NCBI GenBank assembly: GCA_905479615.1
Contig: CAJQNH010000052.1
Span: 1 to 11,616 of the forward strand
DNA length: 11,616 bases
Source: an uncultured Eudoraea sp.
Lineage (GTDB): Bacteria > Bacteroidota > Bacteroidia > Flavobacteriales > Flavobacteriaceae
Reading direction: 5' to 3'
The position numbers and the translations under genes were made by a program. The notes beneath the pieces were generated by a model. That model did no database searches. It saw only the letters and a program-made list of their open reading frames with translations, and had not been told where the DNA came from. This document shows, piece by piece, positions 1 to 7,956 of this stretch. Numbering within the stretch: the first letter of the stretch is position 1; each line of letters begins with the position of its first letter.

Positions 1-365
1 AAACGTTTGTCAGGTATGAGCAAATGTTTATTGGATAAACTTATAGGAAAGTCAAAATCCAAGTGTTTATTGGATGGTCTATATAGGGACACTTTACCTT
101 TCATTTCTTTATAATTCAATTTTGGCGGGAAAGTAATTGCTAACCCATCTTCCTGGTGTACAAAACTAAACTGGGGTGCATAATCTTTGGCATTAGAAAG
201 TGCGTCAATCTCATTCTGATAAGCTAGTTCTTCCTTGTAATACTCCTCCGTGACCAAATCATGATTGGCACGGTTATCTATACTGGCAAGAATGACGAAA
301 TACATTATAAACGCAATAAATGCAACAAATGCCAAAACTATTCCTGTTCCCCAATTAAACTTCAT
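1..365 (-). CDS. ccoH: CcoH/FixH family cbb3 oxidase assembly protein, 3' end cut by window edge
   Basis: This gene was read by hand from the minus strand: an open frame starts at the ATG at 363-365 and runs uninterrupted off the left edge, giving about 121 codons. The product begins with a short cytoplasmic tail (MKFNWGTG), then a single hydrophobic membrane segment at about residues 8-27, followed by SIDNRANHDLVTEEYYKEEL. The ELAYQNEID-like stretch after it is typical of the FixH family. FixH/CcoH is a single-span membrane protein needed to assemble or stabilise the cbb3 oxidase. The gene follows ccoG by 28 bp on the same strand, the usual ccoG-ccoH order, so it is probably in the same transcript. 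The C-terminal end lies outside the window. The family call is confident; how the gene ends cannot be seen. Confidence 0.88.
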   Translation of the reverse strand, partial: MKFNWGTGIVLAFVAFIAFIMYFVILASIDNRANHDLVTEEYYKEELAYQNEIDALSNAKDYAPQFSFVHQEDGLAITFPPKLNYKEMKGKVSLYRPSNKHLDFDFPISLSNKHLLIPDKR

Positions 366-393
366 ACTTTATATTTCATATTAATGAATACTC

Positions 394-1803
394 CTAATTA
401 TAACTTCTTGGTGCCAGGAATCTAGTTGTTGTTGTTTCAATTAATAGATCTCCACTATATACACCAATCTTCAGTTTGTCTTTATCCCCATTCAATGCAG
501 TATTATTAATTTCTATAAACAAAGTGCCTTCTGCCAATTTCTGTGCTGGGACCTGAAAACTGCGATGTGATACCAAATCAATTTTTCCTTTATGTGAGAG
601 AAGTTTAAAACTTACATCATCAATGTCTTTTGATGTTTTATTTATCAGTTTGTAGGTGTACACATTGCTGATTATGTTTCCTTCCTTATGTTCATATAGT
701 TGTCCGGGCAATCTTAAAATATTGGCTTCCAGATCATTTCGTAAGAAAAGCATTCCAATTAGGACTCCAATTAATATAGTAAGTACGGCAGCGTATCCTT
801 TTAATCTGGGATTAAAAGTAAATTTTGCCTTTCTTTCAATATTGTCCTCACTGGCATAGCGAATAAGACCTTTTGGAAGATCTATTTTTTCCATAATCGT
901 ATCACACTCATCTATACAAGCCGTACAATTCACACATTCTAATTGAGTTCCATTTCTAATATCAATACCAGTTGGGCAAACATTAACACATTGAAAGCAG
1001 TCTATACAATCTCCATGACCAAGTGCATTCCTATCTTCATTTTTACGAAATTTCTTGCGACCATTTTCGGCTTCACCCCGCTTATGGTCATAGGCAACTA
1101 CGATAGACTTGTTGTCTAATAATACTCCCTGCATTCTCCCATAGGGACAGGCAATAATACAGACCTGCTCTCTGAACCATGCAAAAACAAAATAGAATAC
1201 TGCTGTAAAAATAAGCAGAGATACCAATGTGCTAACGTGGTTCAGAGGACCATCCGTGATGTATTGGATTAATTTGTCACTCCCAATAAGATAGGCCAGG
1301 AAGACATTTGCAATTAAAAATGATATTACAAAGAAGACAACCCATTTCAGTAGTCGTTTTCGTATTTTTTCAGCATTCCATGACTGTTTTGCTAAACGCA
1401 TCTGAGCACCACGATCTCCATCTATCCAATACTCAATTCGCCTGAAGACCATTTCCATAAATATAGTTTGAGGACACATCCATCCACAAAAAACACGTCC
1501 AAAAGCAACAGTAAAAAGCGCAATAAAAATTACCCCTATGATCATAGAGATTACAAAAAGATGAAAATCCTGGGGCCAGAAAGGAAATCCAAAAATATTG
1601 AACCGACGCTCTAAAACATTAAACATTAGAAACTGGTTGCCATTTATCTTAATAAATGGAGAAGCAAAGAGAAAAATCAATAATCCGTAACTAACCCATT
1701 TTCGATATTTGTAGTACCTTCCACTGGGTTTTTTGGGGAATATCCAGGCACGCTTTCCTTCTTTGTCAATGGTCCCAATACTATCCCTGAAATTCTCTCC
1801 CAT
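394..1803 (-). CDS. ccoG: CcoG/FixG/RdxA polyferredoxin, cbb3 oxidase copper/assembly factor
   Basis: The 469-residue product is a membrane iron-sulfur protein of the CcoG (RdxA/FixG) family, which acts in reducing or handling copper for cbb3 oxidase assembly. Membrane segments are visible at about residues 38-52, 82-104, 154-174, 190-210 and 337-354. The family's CGWMCP motif (Cys106, Cys110) follows the second segment and CIIACP (Cys215, Cys219) follows the fourth. Two ferredoxin-type clusters come next: Cys266, 269, 272, 276 and Cys290, 293, 296, 300, each with the CxxCxxCxxxC pattern. The C-terminal part from about residue 365 is a beta-rich Ig-like domain (FixG_C type) predicted to lie in the periplasm. 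The N-terminus with DSIGTID and WIFPKKPSG looks complete, so the ATG at 1801-1803 is accepted. The gene sits 97 bp downstream of ccoP, the largest gap in the group from ccoS to ccoH, and directly upstream of ccoH. Confidence 0.96.
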   Translation of the reverse strand: MGENFRDSIGTIDKEGKRAWIFPKKPSGRYYKYRKWVSYGLLIFLFASPFIKINGNQFLMFNVLERRFNIFGFPFWPQDFHLFVISMIIGVIFIALFTVAFGRVFCGWMCPQTIFMEMVFRRIEYWIDGDRGAQMRLAKQSWNAEKIRKRLLKWVVFFVISFLIANVFLAYLIGSDKLIQYITDGPLNHVSTLVSLLIFTAVFYFVFAWFREQVCIIACPYGRMQGVLLDNKSIVVAYDHKRGEAENGRKKFRKNEDRNALGHGDCIDCFQCVNVCPTGIDIRNGTQLECVNCTACIDECDTIMEKIDLPKGLIRYASEDNIERKAKFTFNPRLKGYAAVLTILIGVLIGMLFLRNDLEANILRLPGQLYEHKEGNIISNVYTYKLINKTSKDIDDVSFKLLSHKGKIDLVSHRSFQVPAQKLAEGTLFIEINNTALNGDKDKLKIGVYSGDLLIETTTTRFLAPRSYN

Positions 1804-1900
1804 AGTTTTAATTACTATTCCCTGTTCCTACCTGACATTCATTACAATAGTTATAGAACCTGTCTTTTGTTCCAGAATAACCTTTAAAGGACGTATTTTC

Positions 1901-2788
1901 TTATTTTGGCGCACTCTCGTCAACCCATAGATCTCCTTCCGCCACCTTGGGATTAGCGGCTGTAGTACCTTGGAAATTTAGTAAATAACTAGATACCTGG
2001 GCCATTTCTAATGGTTTCAGCGTTTGTTTCCATGAAACCATTCCTTTGCCGGCTCGTCCTCCTTCAGAAACGGTATTAAAGACATTTTTAATTCCGCCTC
2101 CCAAAATCCAATATTCATCTGTAAGATTGGGCCCAATTCCTCCGCCACCATCTGCCATATGGCATACAACGCAATTGGTTTCAAAAATGGATTTTCCTGC
2201 GCTAATATCAGAGGCCTCTGTTAACAATTCAACGGTATTGACATCTACCAGATCCTTTGCAGTTTTTTTATAAGCTTCTATTTCGGCCTGTGCTTCCGCT
2301 ACCTCCATTTCATATTCTAAATCCTGGTCATAATCGCCATATATTTCGAATCTTATCAGGTAAATAACAGCAAAAATAATCGTTGCATAGAAAAGGTAAA
2401 CCCACCATGGTGGCAACTCATTGTCAAGCTCTTTTATACCGTCATAGTTGTGGTCTAAAACTATTTCGCCTTCAGCTTCGATGGGTTTAGAGCCTAATAG
2501 TTTTTGGTACATTTTTTTACCCCAACTCCATTCCCATTCCTTTGATTTGGATTCCAAATACCTTTCTTTACCTTCTGCAGAAAGGGTTTGAAACATAACA
2601 TTTTCAATGGACTTTAAAATAAGTTCAATGGCAATTAAAATCAATAACACCATTAATAAAAAGAACTGTGTAATAGGATATTCAATAAATGCGGGTTTTT
2701 CTCCGGAGTCAATAAAGTACTCCATCAGTCCGAAAATGATAAAGAATATTACCGGGATTCTGATCCACCAGGGTGACATATTTTTCAT
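1901..2788 (-). CDS. ccoP: CcoP subunit of cbb3 oxidase, single-haem form with additional membrane helices
   Basis: CcoP delivers electrons from soluble or membrane cytochrome c to the oxidase core. The 295-residue product has two N-terminal hydrophobic segments (about residues 8-25 and 38-58) forming a hairpin. The CcoP hallmark DGIKELDNELPPWW (residues 116-129) follows, then a third helix (about 129-147). A charged, probably helical linker (about 152-180) leads to a cytochrome c domain with the haem site CVVCH at 206-210 and a likely axial Met250 in GKGMVSW. Only one CxxCH is present, whereas the proteobacterial protein has two, so this is a monohaem CcoP. The start codon overlaps the ccoQ stop by 4 bases (ATGA), which implies translational coupling. 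Stop is TAA at 1901-1903. The identity is firm. Confidence 0.95.
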   Translation of the reverse strand: MKNMSPWWIRIPVIFFIIFGLMEYFIDSGEKPAFIEYPITQFFLLMVLLILIAIELILKSIENVMFQTLSAEGKERYLESKSKEWEWSWGKKMYQKLLGSKPIEAEGEIVLDHNYDGIKELDNELPPWWVYLFYATIIFAVIYLIRFEIYGDYDQDLEYEMEVAEAQAEIEAYKKTAKDLVDVNTVELLTEASDISAGKSIFETNCVVCHMADGGGGIGPNLTDEYWILGGGIKNVFNTVSEGGRAGKGMVSWKQTLKPLEMAQVSSYLLNFQGTTAANPKVAEGDLWVDESAPK

Positions 2789-2976
2789 GGCTCTAATTGT
2801 TTTGGTTGATTATCTTCTAATGGTATTTCACTTACTTCTTTTATATGCTCTTTGGAGGCGGTAAATACCCACCAAAAAAGAAGAGCAAAAAATACAAAGA
2901 AGATAAGTAGTGATATCATGGGATATGTGGCAATGCCTTCCATACTTTCCATGTGATTTTTTATAAATTTTAGCAT
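2785..2976 (-). CDS. ccoQ: CcoQ-like small membrane subunit of cbb3 oxidase
   Basis: This 63-residue protein lies exactly where CcoQ is expected, between the catalytic subunit and CcoP. It has a short N-terminal stretch, one strong hydrophobic helix rich in Phe and Trp (about residues 20-40, ending FFALLFWWVF), and a polar acidic tail. CcoQ is a small single-span accessory subunit that stabilises the oxidase complex. Sequence conservation in CcoQ is weak, so the call rests mainly on position, size and topology. The start is 3 bp after the ccoNO stop, and the stop overlaps the ccoP start by 4 bp, so the gene is tightly coupled on both sides. Confidence 0.85.
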   Translation of the reverse strand: MLKFIKNHMESMEGIATYPMISLLIFFVFFALLFWWVFTASKEHIKEVSEIPLEDNQPKQLEP

Positions 2977-2979
2977 GAT

Positions 2980-5181
2980 CTACTTGTTTTCTGACAATAA
3001 TTCGTCGGTTTCCTTAACTTTAATATCTGTACCTAAGCGCTGTAAGTAGGCGATTAGTGAAACGATCTCACGATCACGCATTTCCACAAATTCCAATCCC
3101 TTTTCCGAAGCGTCTTTTTTATCTGCTTCATAAGTTTTGACAAAATCGGGATCAGCATAGAGGTTTTCTTCAATTTGGATGGACTGTTCTTCCATGGAAG
3201 CCTCTGCATTAGCAATTTCCTCTTCTGTATATGGTACTCCAAGACTTACCATAGCTTCCATTTTCCCCTGTATATTACTTCTATCGTGCTCATTGCGGAC
3301 CATCCATTGATATGCCGGCATGATAGAACCTGACGAGGTGCTTTGCGGGTCATACATATGGTTAAGGTGCCAACTATCAGAATATTTACCCCCAATTCGC
3401 AATAAATCGGGCCCAGTTCGTTTACTGCCCCAAAGGAAAGGGTGATCATAGACAAATTCCCCGGCTTTGGCGTATTCCCCATAGCGTTCCACCTCACTTC
3501 TGAAAGGACGGACCATCTGAGAATGACAACCAACACAGCCTTCGCGTATATAAAGATCTCTTCCCTCCAATTCCAAAGGAGTATATGGTTTTACACTGGT
3601 AATAGTTGGTATATTGGATTTAACAAGAATAGTTGGGACTATCTGCACAATCCCTCCAATAAGAATGGCTATAGTTGCAAATATTGTCAATTTAATAGGT
3701 TTACGTTCCAGCCAGGTGTGATATGTTTCCCCTGCTATTCTTTTTTTGGAAACCCGGGTTAACGCGGCTGCTTCTGCAAGTTCATCTTCCACTTTGCTAC
3801 CCGAGCGAACTGTAACCACTATGTTGTACAACATTACGATAAACCCAACAATATAAAGGGTGCCACCAATTGCTCGCATCCAGTACATTGGCATAATTTC
3901 ATTTACCGTTTCCAGGAAGTTCCCGTAAACAAGGGAGCCGTCCGGATTAAATTCTTTCCACATTAAGGCTTGCGTAAAGCCGGCCACATACATGGGCAGG
4001 GCATATAAAATGATCCCTAATGTCCCAATCCAAAAGTGGAAATTAGCCATTGGTATAGAATGCAGTCTTGTTTTAAACATTTTAGGCACCATCCAGTAAA
4101 TCATTCCAAAGGCCAGAAAACCATTCCAGGCCAGAGCACCTACGTGTACATGGGCAATAATCCAGTCACTAAAATGTGCAATGGCGTTTACATTTTTTAA
4201 GGATAACATGGGACCTTCAAAAGTAGCCATCCCATAACCCGTTATTGCAACCACCATAAATTTAAGGGTTGGGTCTGTACGTACTTTATCCCAGGCACCT
4301 CTAAGGGTTAATAACCCATTTATCATACCACCCCAGGAAGGTGCAATAAGCATAACTGAAAATGCCACACCTAAGTTTTGCGCCCAATCCGGCAGGGATG
4401 TATAAAGTAAATGGTGAGGTCCGGCCCAGATATAAATAAAAATCAATGACCAGAAATGGACAATTGATAATCTATATGAGTAAACGGGTCTGTTCGCAGC
4501 TTTAGGAACAAAATAATACATAAGTCCTAAAAAAGGTGTGGTGAGGAAGAAAGCCACAGCGTTATGCCCGTACCACCATTGAACCAGAGCATCCTGAACC
4601 CCTGCATATACCGAATAACTTTTTAAAGCGCTAACAGGCAATTCCAAACTATTGAAGATATGAAGAACAGCTACTGTTACAAATGTGGCCAAATAGAACC
4701 AAATGGCTACATAGAGGTGACGTTGTCTTCTTTTAACCATTGTTCCAATCAGGTTCCATCCAAATGCGACCCATACAAGCGCAATTGCAATATCAATTGG
4801 CCACTCCAACTCAGCATATTCTTTAGAAGTACTATATCCAAGAGGAAGCGTGATTGCTGCCGCTACTATTATGGCTTGCCACCCCCAGAAGTTAAACTTA
4901 CTTAGGAAGTCACTAAACATACGGGCTTTGAGTAAACGCTGGGTAGAGTAATAAACCCCCGCAAAGATAGCGTTCCCTACGAATGCAAAGATAACAGCAT
5001 TGGTGTGCAATGGGCGGAGTCGTCCAAAACTTAGAAATGATATTCCATCTGTGATATTAGGGAATAGAAACATTAATGCAAGTAGTAATCCTACGAGCAT
5101 ACCAATGATTCCCCAAAACAAGGTGGCATAGAGGAAATTTTTTACGATCTTGTTATCGTAATAGAACTGTTGTACTTCCAT
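2980..5181 (-). CDS. ccoNO: Fused CcoN-CcoO: catalytic subunit plus monohaem cytochrome c subunit of cbb3 oxidase
   Basis: The 733-residue protein joins CcoN (about 1-460) to CcoO (about 495-733). The CcoN part is a multi-helix haem-copper oxidase core that reduces O2 to water. Likely ligands are His59 and His346 for low-spin haem b, His344 for haem b3, and His206, His256 and His257 for CuB. Tyr250, six residues before His256, fits the cbb3 His-Tyr cross-link tyrosine. The CcoO part has a membrane anchor (about 497-520), the haem c site CVGCH (549-553), the family signature QMVRPFRSEVERYG (555-568) and a likely axial Met621 in SIMPAYQW. Compared with proteobacterial CcoO there is an acidic insertion of roughly 30 residues (about 670-700) before the final helix. 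There is no sign of a frameshift at the junction. The ATG at 5179-5181 follows the ccoS stop by 2 bp. Fusion of these two subunits is known in Bacteroidota. Confidence 0.97.
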   Translation of the reverse strand: MEVQQFYYDNKIVKNFLYATLFWGIIGMLVGLLLALMFLFPNITDGISFLSFGRLRPLHTNAVIFAFVGNAIFAGVYYSTQRLLKARMFSDFLSKFNFWGWQAIIVAAAITLPLGYSTSKEYAELEWPIDIAIALVWVAFGWNLIGTMVKRRQRHLYVAIWFYLATFVTVAVLHIFNSLELPVSALKSYSVYAGVQDALVQWWYGHNAVAFFLTTPFLGLMYYFVPKAANRPVYSYRLSIVHFWSLIFIYIWAGPHHLLYTSLPDWAQNLGVAFSVMLIAPSWGGMINGLLTLRGAWDKVRTDPTLKFMVVAITGYGMATFEGPMLSLKNVNAIAHFSDWIIAHVHVGALAWNGFLAFGMIYWMVPKMFKTRLHSIPMANFHFWIGTLGIILYALPMYVAGFTQALMWKEFNPDGSLVYGNFLETVNEIMPMYWMRAIGGTLYIVGFIVMLYNIVVTVRSGSKVEDELAEAAALTRVSKKRIAGETYHTWLERKPIKLTIFATIAILIGGIVQIVPTILVKSNIPTITSVKPYTPLELEGRDLYIREGCVGCHSQMVRPFRSEVERYGEYAKAGEFVYDHPFLWGSKRTGPDLLRIGGKYSDSWHLNHMYDPQSTSSGSIMPAYQWMVRNEHDRSNIQGKMEAMVSLGVPYTEEEIANAEASMEEQSIQIEENLYADPDFVKTYEADKKDASEKGLEFVEMRDREIVSLIAYLQRLGTDIKVKETDELLSENK

Positions 5182-5183
5182 AA

Positions 5184-5399
5184 TTACAATTTTTGCTTTT
5201 TATTTAGTTGGGTTGATTTTTTGATTTTAGTATTAGGTTCTATAGTTGTGTTTTTTACAACTTCATCTTCAAATAACATTCTGACTGAGGGAGTATACGA
5301 ATCGTCATACTGCCCACTCCGAACAGAAATGATAAAAGCCGCAAAGAAAACCAGTGCTACTACAATACTAATTGTAAGCAATAAATAAATGACACTCAT
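5184..5399 (-). CDS. ccoS: CcoS, small cbb3 oxidase maturation protein
   Basis: CcoS is a short single-span membrane protein needed for incorporating haem and copper into cbb3 oxidase. The product begins MSVIYLLLTISIVVALVFF, a membrane helix, followed by the family motif SGQYDDSYTP (residues 27-36) and RMLFEDE, which identify it clearly. The frame can be extended two codons upstream to a GTG at 5403-5405. The ATG at 5397-5399 is preferred because CcoS proteins usually begin MSVIYLL and because a purine-rich AGGTGGGT lies directly before it. This gives 71 residues. It is the first gene of the tightly packed structural group (2 bp before ccoNO) and has its own candidate promoter and Fnr-type box in the 72-bp gap after ccoI. 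Confidence 0.92.
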   Translation of the reverse strand: MSVIYLLLTISIVVALVFFAAFIISVRSGQYDDSYTPSVRMLFEDEVVKNTTIEPNTKIKKSTQLNKKQKL

Positions 5400-5418
5400 A
5401 CCCACCTGAATTCTGCCG

Positions 5419-5426
5419 TAAAACTA
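5419..5426 (-). promoter_or_regulatory. Candidate -7 promoter element for the ccoS-ccoNO-ccoQ-ccoP group
   Basis: On the minus strand this reads TAGTTTTA, one base from the Bacteroidota -7 consensus TAnnTTTG. It would place the transcription start near 5414, about 15 nt before the ccoS ATG. Its first T lies 29.5 bp from the centre of the dyad at 5450-5461, the same distance as at the stress-protein gene. It is inferred from sequence only. Confidence 0.5.
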
Positions 5427-5449
5427 CATTTGTGGATAATTTCAAAAAA

Positions 5450-5461
5450 TGACATATGTCA
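5450..5461. promoter_or_regulatory. Fnr-type operator, perfect 12-bp dyad upstream of ccoS
   Basis: TGACATATGTCA is a perfect palindrome in the gap between the ccoI stop and the ccoS start. Its half-site TGAC resembles the core of an FNR box (TTGAT-N4-ATCAA) without the outer T. The centre, 5455.5, falls at about -41.5 relative to the inferred ccoS transcription start, which is the class II activation position. Related dyads occur at 7902-7913 and 8745-8756. The cognate regulator is probably the Fnr-like protein encoded at 7957. Confidence 0.62.
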
Positions 5462-5471
5462 GGTTTATTAA

Positions 5472-7841
5472 TTATTTTAATTTCTTTCCTATTACATTGG
5501 TGGCAAGTGTAGCAAAAGCTACAATGCTAATTGAACTCAAAGGCATTAAAATAGCTGCAATTACGGGTTCTAACTGTCCTGTCACAGCAAAATAAAGCCC
5601 AACCACATTATACATCAATGAGAGAACAAAACACAATTTAATGATTTTCATGGCTTTTTTAGAGGCCAGAATATAATTATTTAGGTATTTAAATTTTGTG
5701 GCATCAAGAATTCCATCACAGGCAGGAGAGAAAACATTTATGTTTTCAGAAATTGCAAGACCGACATTACTCTGTGCCAGAGCACCTGCGTCATTTAAGC
5801 CATCACCCACCATTAGGACCTTTTTGTCATTAGCCTGTAACTCACTTATAAACTCTAACTTATCTGTTGGCTTTTGATTAAAATATAAAGGTGTCAACTT
5901 TGGTAAAAGCTTTTCCAGCCTGGTCTTTTCTCCCGTATTATCGCCTGATATTACGGCTAAATCCATATGGCGCCCCATTTCTTTAAAAACTTCCGAAACT
6001 CCTTCTCTGTAATTATTATGAAAAACAAAACACCCCTTATATGAATCATTTGTACTTACATGAACAGAGGTACTGTTATAATCACTTAGTTGTTGATGTC
6101 CAACAAAATCTGCGGAACCAACCTTGACATCACTTTTATCCTTAACACCTTGTACTCCTTTGCCGGTATATTCCTTGTAATCATCCAGGGTTTCTATATT
6201 GTGTTCTTTTAACAGTGCATAAAGCGATCTGCTTAGCGGATGGTTGGATGCCCTCAGGGTATTTTTTAACAAGGATTCCTCCTCAACAGATAGCTCCATG
6301 CCTTCATAGGAAATTGAACTAGATTGTGTTGTTGTTATTGTACCGGTTTTATCAAATATTGCCGTATCTATTAGAGCCAACTGCTCTATTACACTACTGT
6401 CCTTCAGATAGAATTTTTTACGTCCGTAAATCCGTAACATATTGCCAAGGGTAAATGGAGCTGCTAGGGCAATAGCGCACGGACAGGCTATTATAAGTAC
6501 AGCTGTAAAAACATTTAATACTTTACTACTGTCCTGGAACATCCAAAAAGATGCCGCAATAATAGCGATAGTTAATACAGCAATTGTAAAGCGTTTTCCA
6601 ATGCTATCTGTTAAAGTTTGAAAAGCCGTTGACTTGTCTTTTTGAAAAACAGAATTACTCCACAATTGTGTAAGATAGCTCTGAGAAACACTTTTTAAAG
6701 TTTCTATTTCAATAGCTCCATTACATTGTCTTCCACCTGCAAAAACTTTATCGCCGGAAATTTTTTCGACGGGTTCAGATTCTCCGGTTACAAAACTATA
6801 ATCTATATGGGCCTTTTCTGTTAAAAGAATACCATCTACCGGAATTAATTCCTCATTTCTTATAAGTAATCTATCGCCACTCTTAATAGCATATATTTGA
6901 ACCGTTTCCTCTTTCTTTTTTTTACCTAATCTGGTAACCGCAATAGGGAAATACGACTTGTAGTCTCGCTCAAAAGAAAGGAATGAATATGTTTTTTGTT
7001 GAAAGAACCTCCCAACCAATAAGAAGAAAATTAATCCCGTAAGACTGTCAAAGAAGCCCGAACCCAGGTCAAAGAATATTTCGAAACTACTGCGGGTAAA
7101 AAGCACCAAAATACCCAGGGCAATTGGTACATCAATATTTAAAAGTCCGGAACGCAATCCTTTGTAAGCTGAGATGAGATAATCACTTCCTGCATAAAAT
7201 ACAACAGGGAGTGAAAAAGCAAACATAAGCCATCTGAATAAACCTTTGTACTGATCAAGCCAAAATCCCCCCACCTCAAAATACTCCGGAAAAGATAAAA
7301 ACATAATATTCCCAAAGGCAAAACCGGCAATACCCAGTTTATAAAGTAAACTTCTGTCTATTTTGCTCTTTCCCTTATCATAATCTTCAAGGGAGATATA
7401 GGGTTCATAACCAATTCTTGCCAGTAAAATAACCAGTTCTTTTAATGAAACCAGTTCCCCTTTAAAAGTAACTCTAACTGTTTTTTTTGGGAAGTCTACC
7501 TGTGAATTCGTAATTCCGGGATGTAATTTTTTTAAATTCTCCAACACCCATATACACGAACTGCAATGTATATCTGGAATAAATAGATTAACAATTTGAA
7601 CAGTTCCATCATCAAATTCAATTAATCGTTCTGCAATGGTATTGGAAGTGAGAAAATCGTATTTTCCTTCAATGGCCAATGGAGTAGTGCCGGCGCCTGA
7701 TTGAAGATCATAATAATAGGTGAGATCATTAGATTGAAAAATCTCATAGACTGTTTTACATCCGTTACAACAGAAATTCTTATCGTCAAATACTATCGCC
7801 GTGATGTTGCAGTCATCACCACAGTGGTAACATTTACTCAT
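5472..7841 (-). CDS. ccoI: CcoI/FixI copper-translocating P1B-type ATPase for cbb3 oxidase
   Basis: This 789-residue P-type ATPase is the copper exporter dedicated to cbb3 oxidase biogenesis; it pumps Cu+ to the periplasmic side. The N-terminus is cysteine-rich (Cys4, 7, 11, 24, 25, 28), the extra metal-binding domain typical of the CcoI type. An HMA domain with CSSC at 93-96 follows. Membrane helices surround the transport motif CPC (453-455). Catalytic motifs are all intact: TGES (352-355), DKTGT (497-501, Asp497 phosphorylated), HP (534-535) and GDGLND (679-684). The position upstream of ccoS and the CcoI-type N-terminus favour CcoI over a general CopA detoxification pump. The gene starts with ATG at 7839-7841 and is divergent from fnr. 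The 72-bp gap before ccoS carries a separate promoter signal, so ccoI and the structural genes may be regulated separately. Confidence 0.95.
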   Translation of the reverse strand: MSKCYHCGDDCNITAIVFDDKNFCCNGCKTVYEIFQSNDLTYYYDLQSGAGTTPLAIEGKYDFLTSNTIAERLIEFDDGTVQIVNLFIPDIHCSSCIWVLENLKKLHPGITNSQVDFPKKTVRVTFKGELVSLKELVILLARIGYEPYISLEDYDKGKSKIDRSLLYKLGIAGFAFGNIMFLSFPEYFEVGGFWLDQYKGLFRWLMFAFSLPVVFYAGSDYLISAYKGLRSGLLNIDVPIALGILVLFTRSSFEIFFDLGSGFFDSLTGLIFFLLVGRFFQQKTYSFLSFERDYKSYFPIAVTRLGKKKKEETVQIYAIKSGDRLLIRNEELIPVDGILLTEKAHIDYSFVTGESEPVEKISGDKVFAGGRQCNGAIEIETLKSVSQSYLTQLWSNSVFQKDKSTAFQTLTDSIGKRFTIAVLTIAIIAASFWMFQDSSKVLNVFTAVLIIACPCAIALAAPFTLGNMLRIYGRKKFYLKDSSVIEQLALIDTAIFDKTGTITTTQSSSISYEGMELSVEEESLLKNTLRASNHPLSRSLYALLKEHNIETLDDYKEYTGKGVQGVKDKSDVKVGSADFVGHQQLSDYNSTSVHVSTNDSYKGCFVFHNNYREGVSEVFKEMGRHMDLAVISGDNTGEKTRLEKLLPKLTPLYFNQKPTDKLEFISELQANDKKVLMVGDGLNDAGALAQSNVGLAISENINVFSPACDGILDATKFKYLNNYILASKKAMKIIKLCFVLSLMYNVVGLYFAVTGQLEPVIAAILMPLSSISIVAFATLATNVIGKKLK

Positions 7842-7901
7842 ATTAAAAACATTTGCTTACTACCTGAATGCGAATTTGTAGTAATTTACTAAAAATATAT
7901 A

Positions 7902-7913
7902 TGATATTTGTCA
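7902..7913. promoter_or_regulatory. Fnr-type operator in the divergent ccoI-fnr intergenic region
   Basis: TGATATTTGTCA matches the dyad seen before ccoS in both outer half-sites (TGAT and the complement of TGAC). It lies in the 115-bp gap between the divergent ccoI and fnr starts. Its centre is only 15.5 bp upstream of the candidate fnr -7 element, so a protein bound here would sit at about -27.5 and would be expected to block fnr transcription. On the ccoI side, no good -7 element sits at the 29.5-bp distance. An AT-rich TATTTTTA at 7890-7897 lies much closer. Autoregulation of fnr is the simplest reading. Confidence 0.52.
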
Positions 7914-7922
7914 CCTTTTCGA

Positions 7923-7930
7923 TAATTTTG
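7923..7930 (+). promoter_or_regulatory. Candidate -7 promoter element for the fnr-like gene
   Basis: TAATTTTG is an exact match to the Bacteroidota -7 consensus TAnnTTTG. It predicts transcription from about 7935, roughly 22 nt before the ATG at 7957. No clear -33 TTTG element is found at the usual distance; the only TTTG nearby (7907-7910) lies within the dyad and is too close. Confidence 0.5.
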
Positions 7931-7956
7931 AATTTCAATAGCGTAAACAAAAATCC

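Noticed and set aside
1833..1844. TGACATTCATTA as a fourth Fnr-type operator before ccoG
   Set aside because: One half-site is good but the other is mismatched, and no -7 element lies at the 29.5-bp distance; the position expected for it overlaps the ccoG start.
3246..3762. Open frames of about 100 codons on both strands inside ccoNO
   Set aside because: They overlap a clearly functional gene in other frames and show no family motifs, so they are shadow frames.
5400..5405. Upstream GTG start for ccoS (two extra residues)
   Set aside because: The ATG at 5397-5399 gives the usual MSVIYLL start of the family and is better spaced after the purine-rich AGGTGGGT.
5472..7841. General copper-detoxification ATPase (CopA) instead of CcoI
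   Set aside because: The cysteine-rich N-terminal domain before the HMA domain and the place directly upstream of ccoS and ccoNO point to the CcoI/FixI type.
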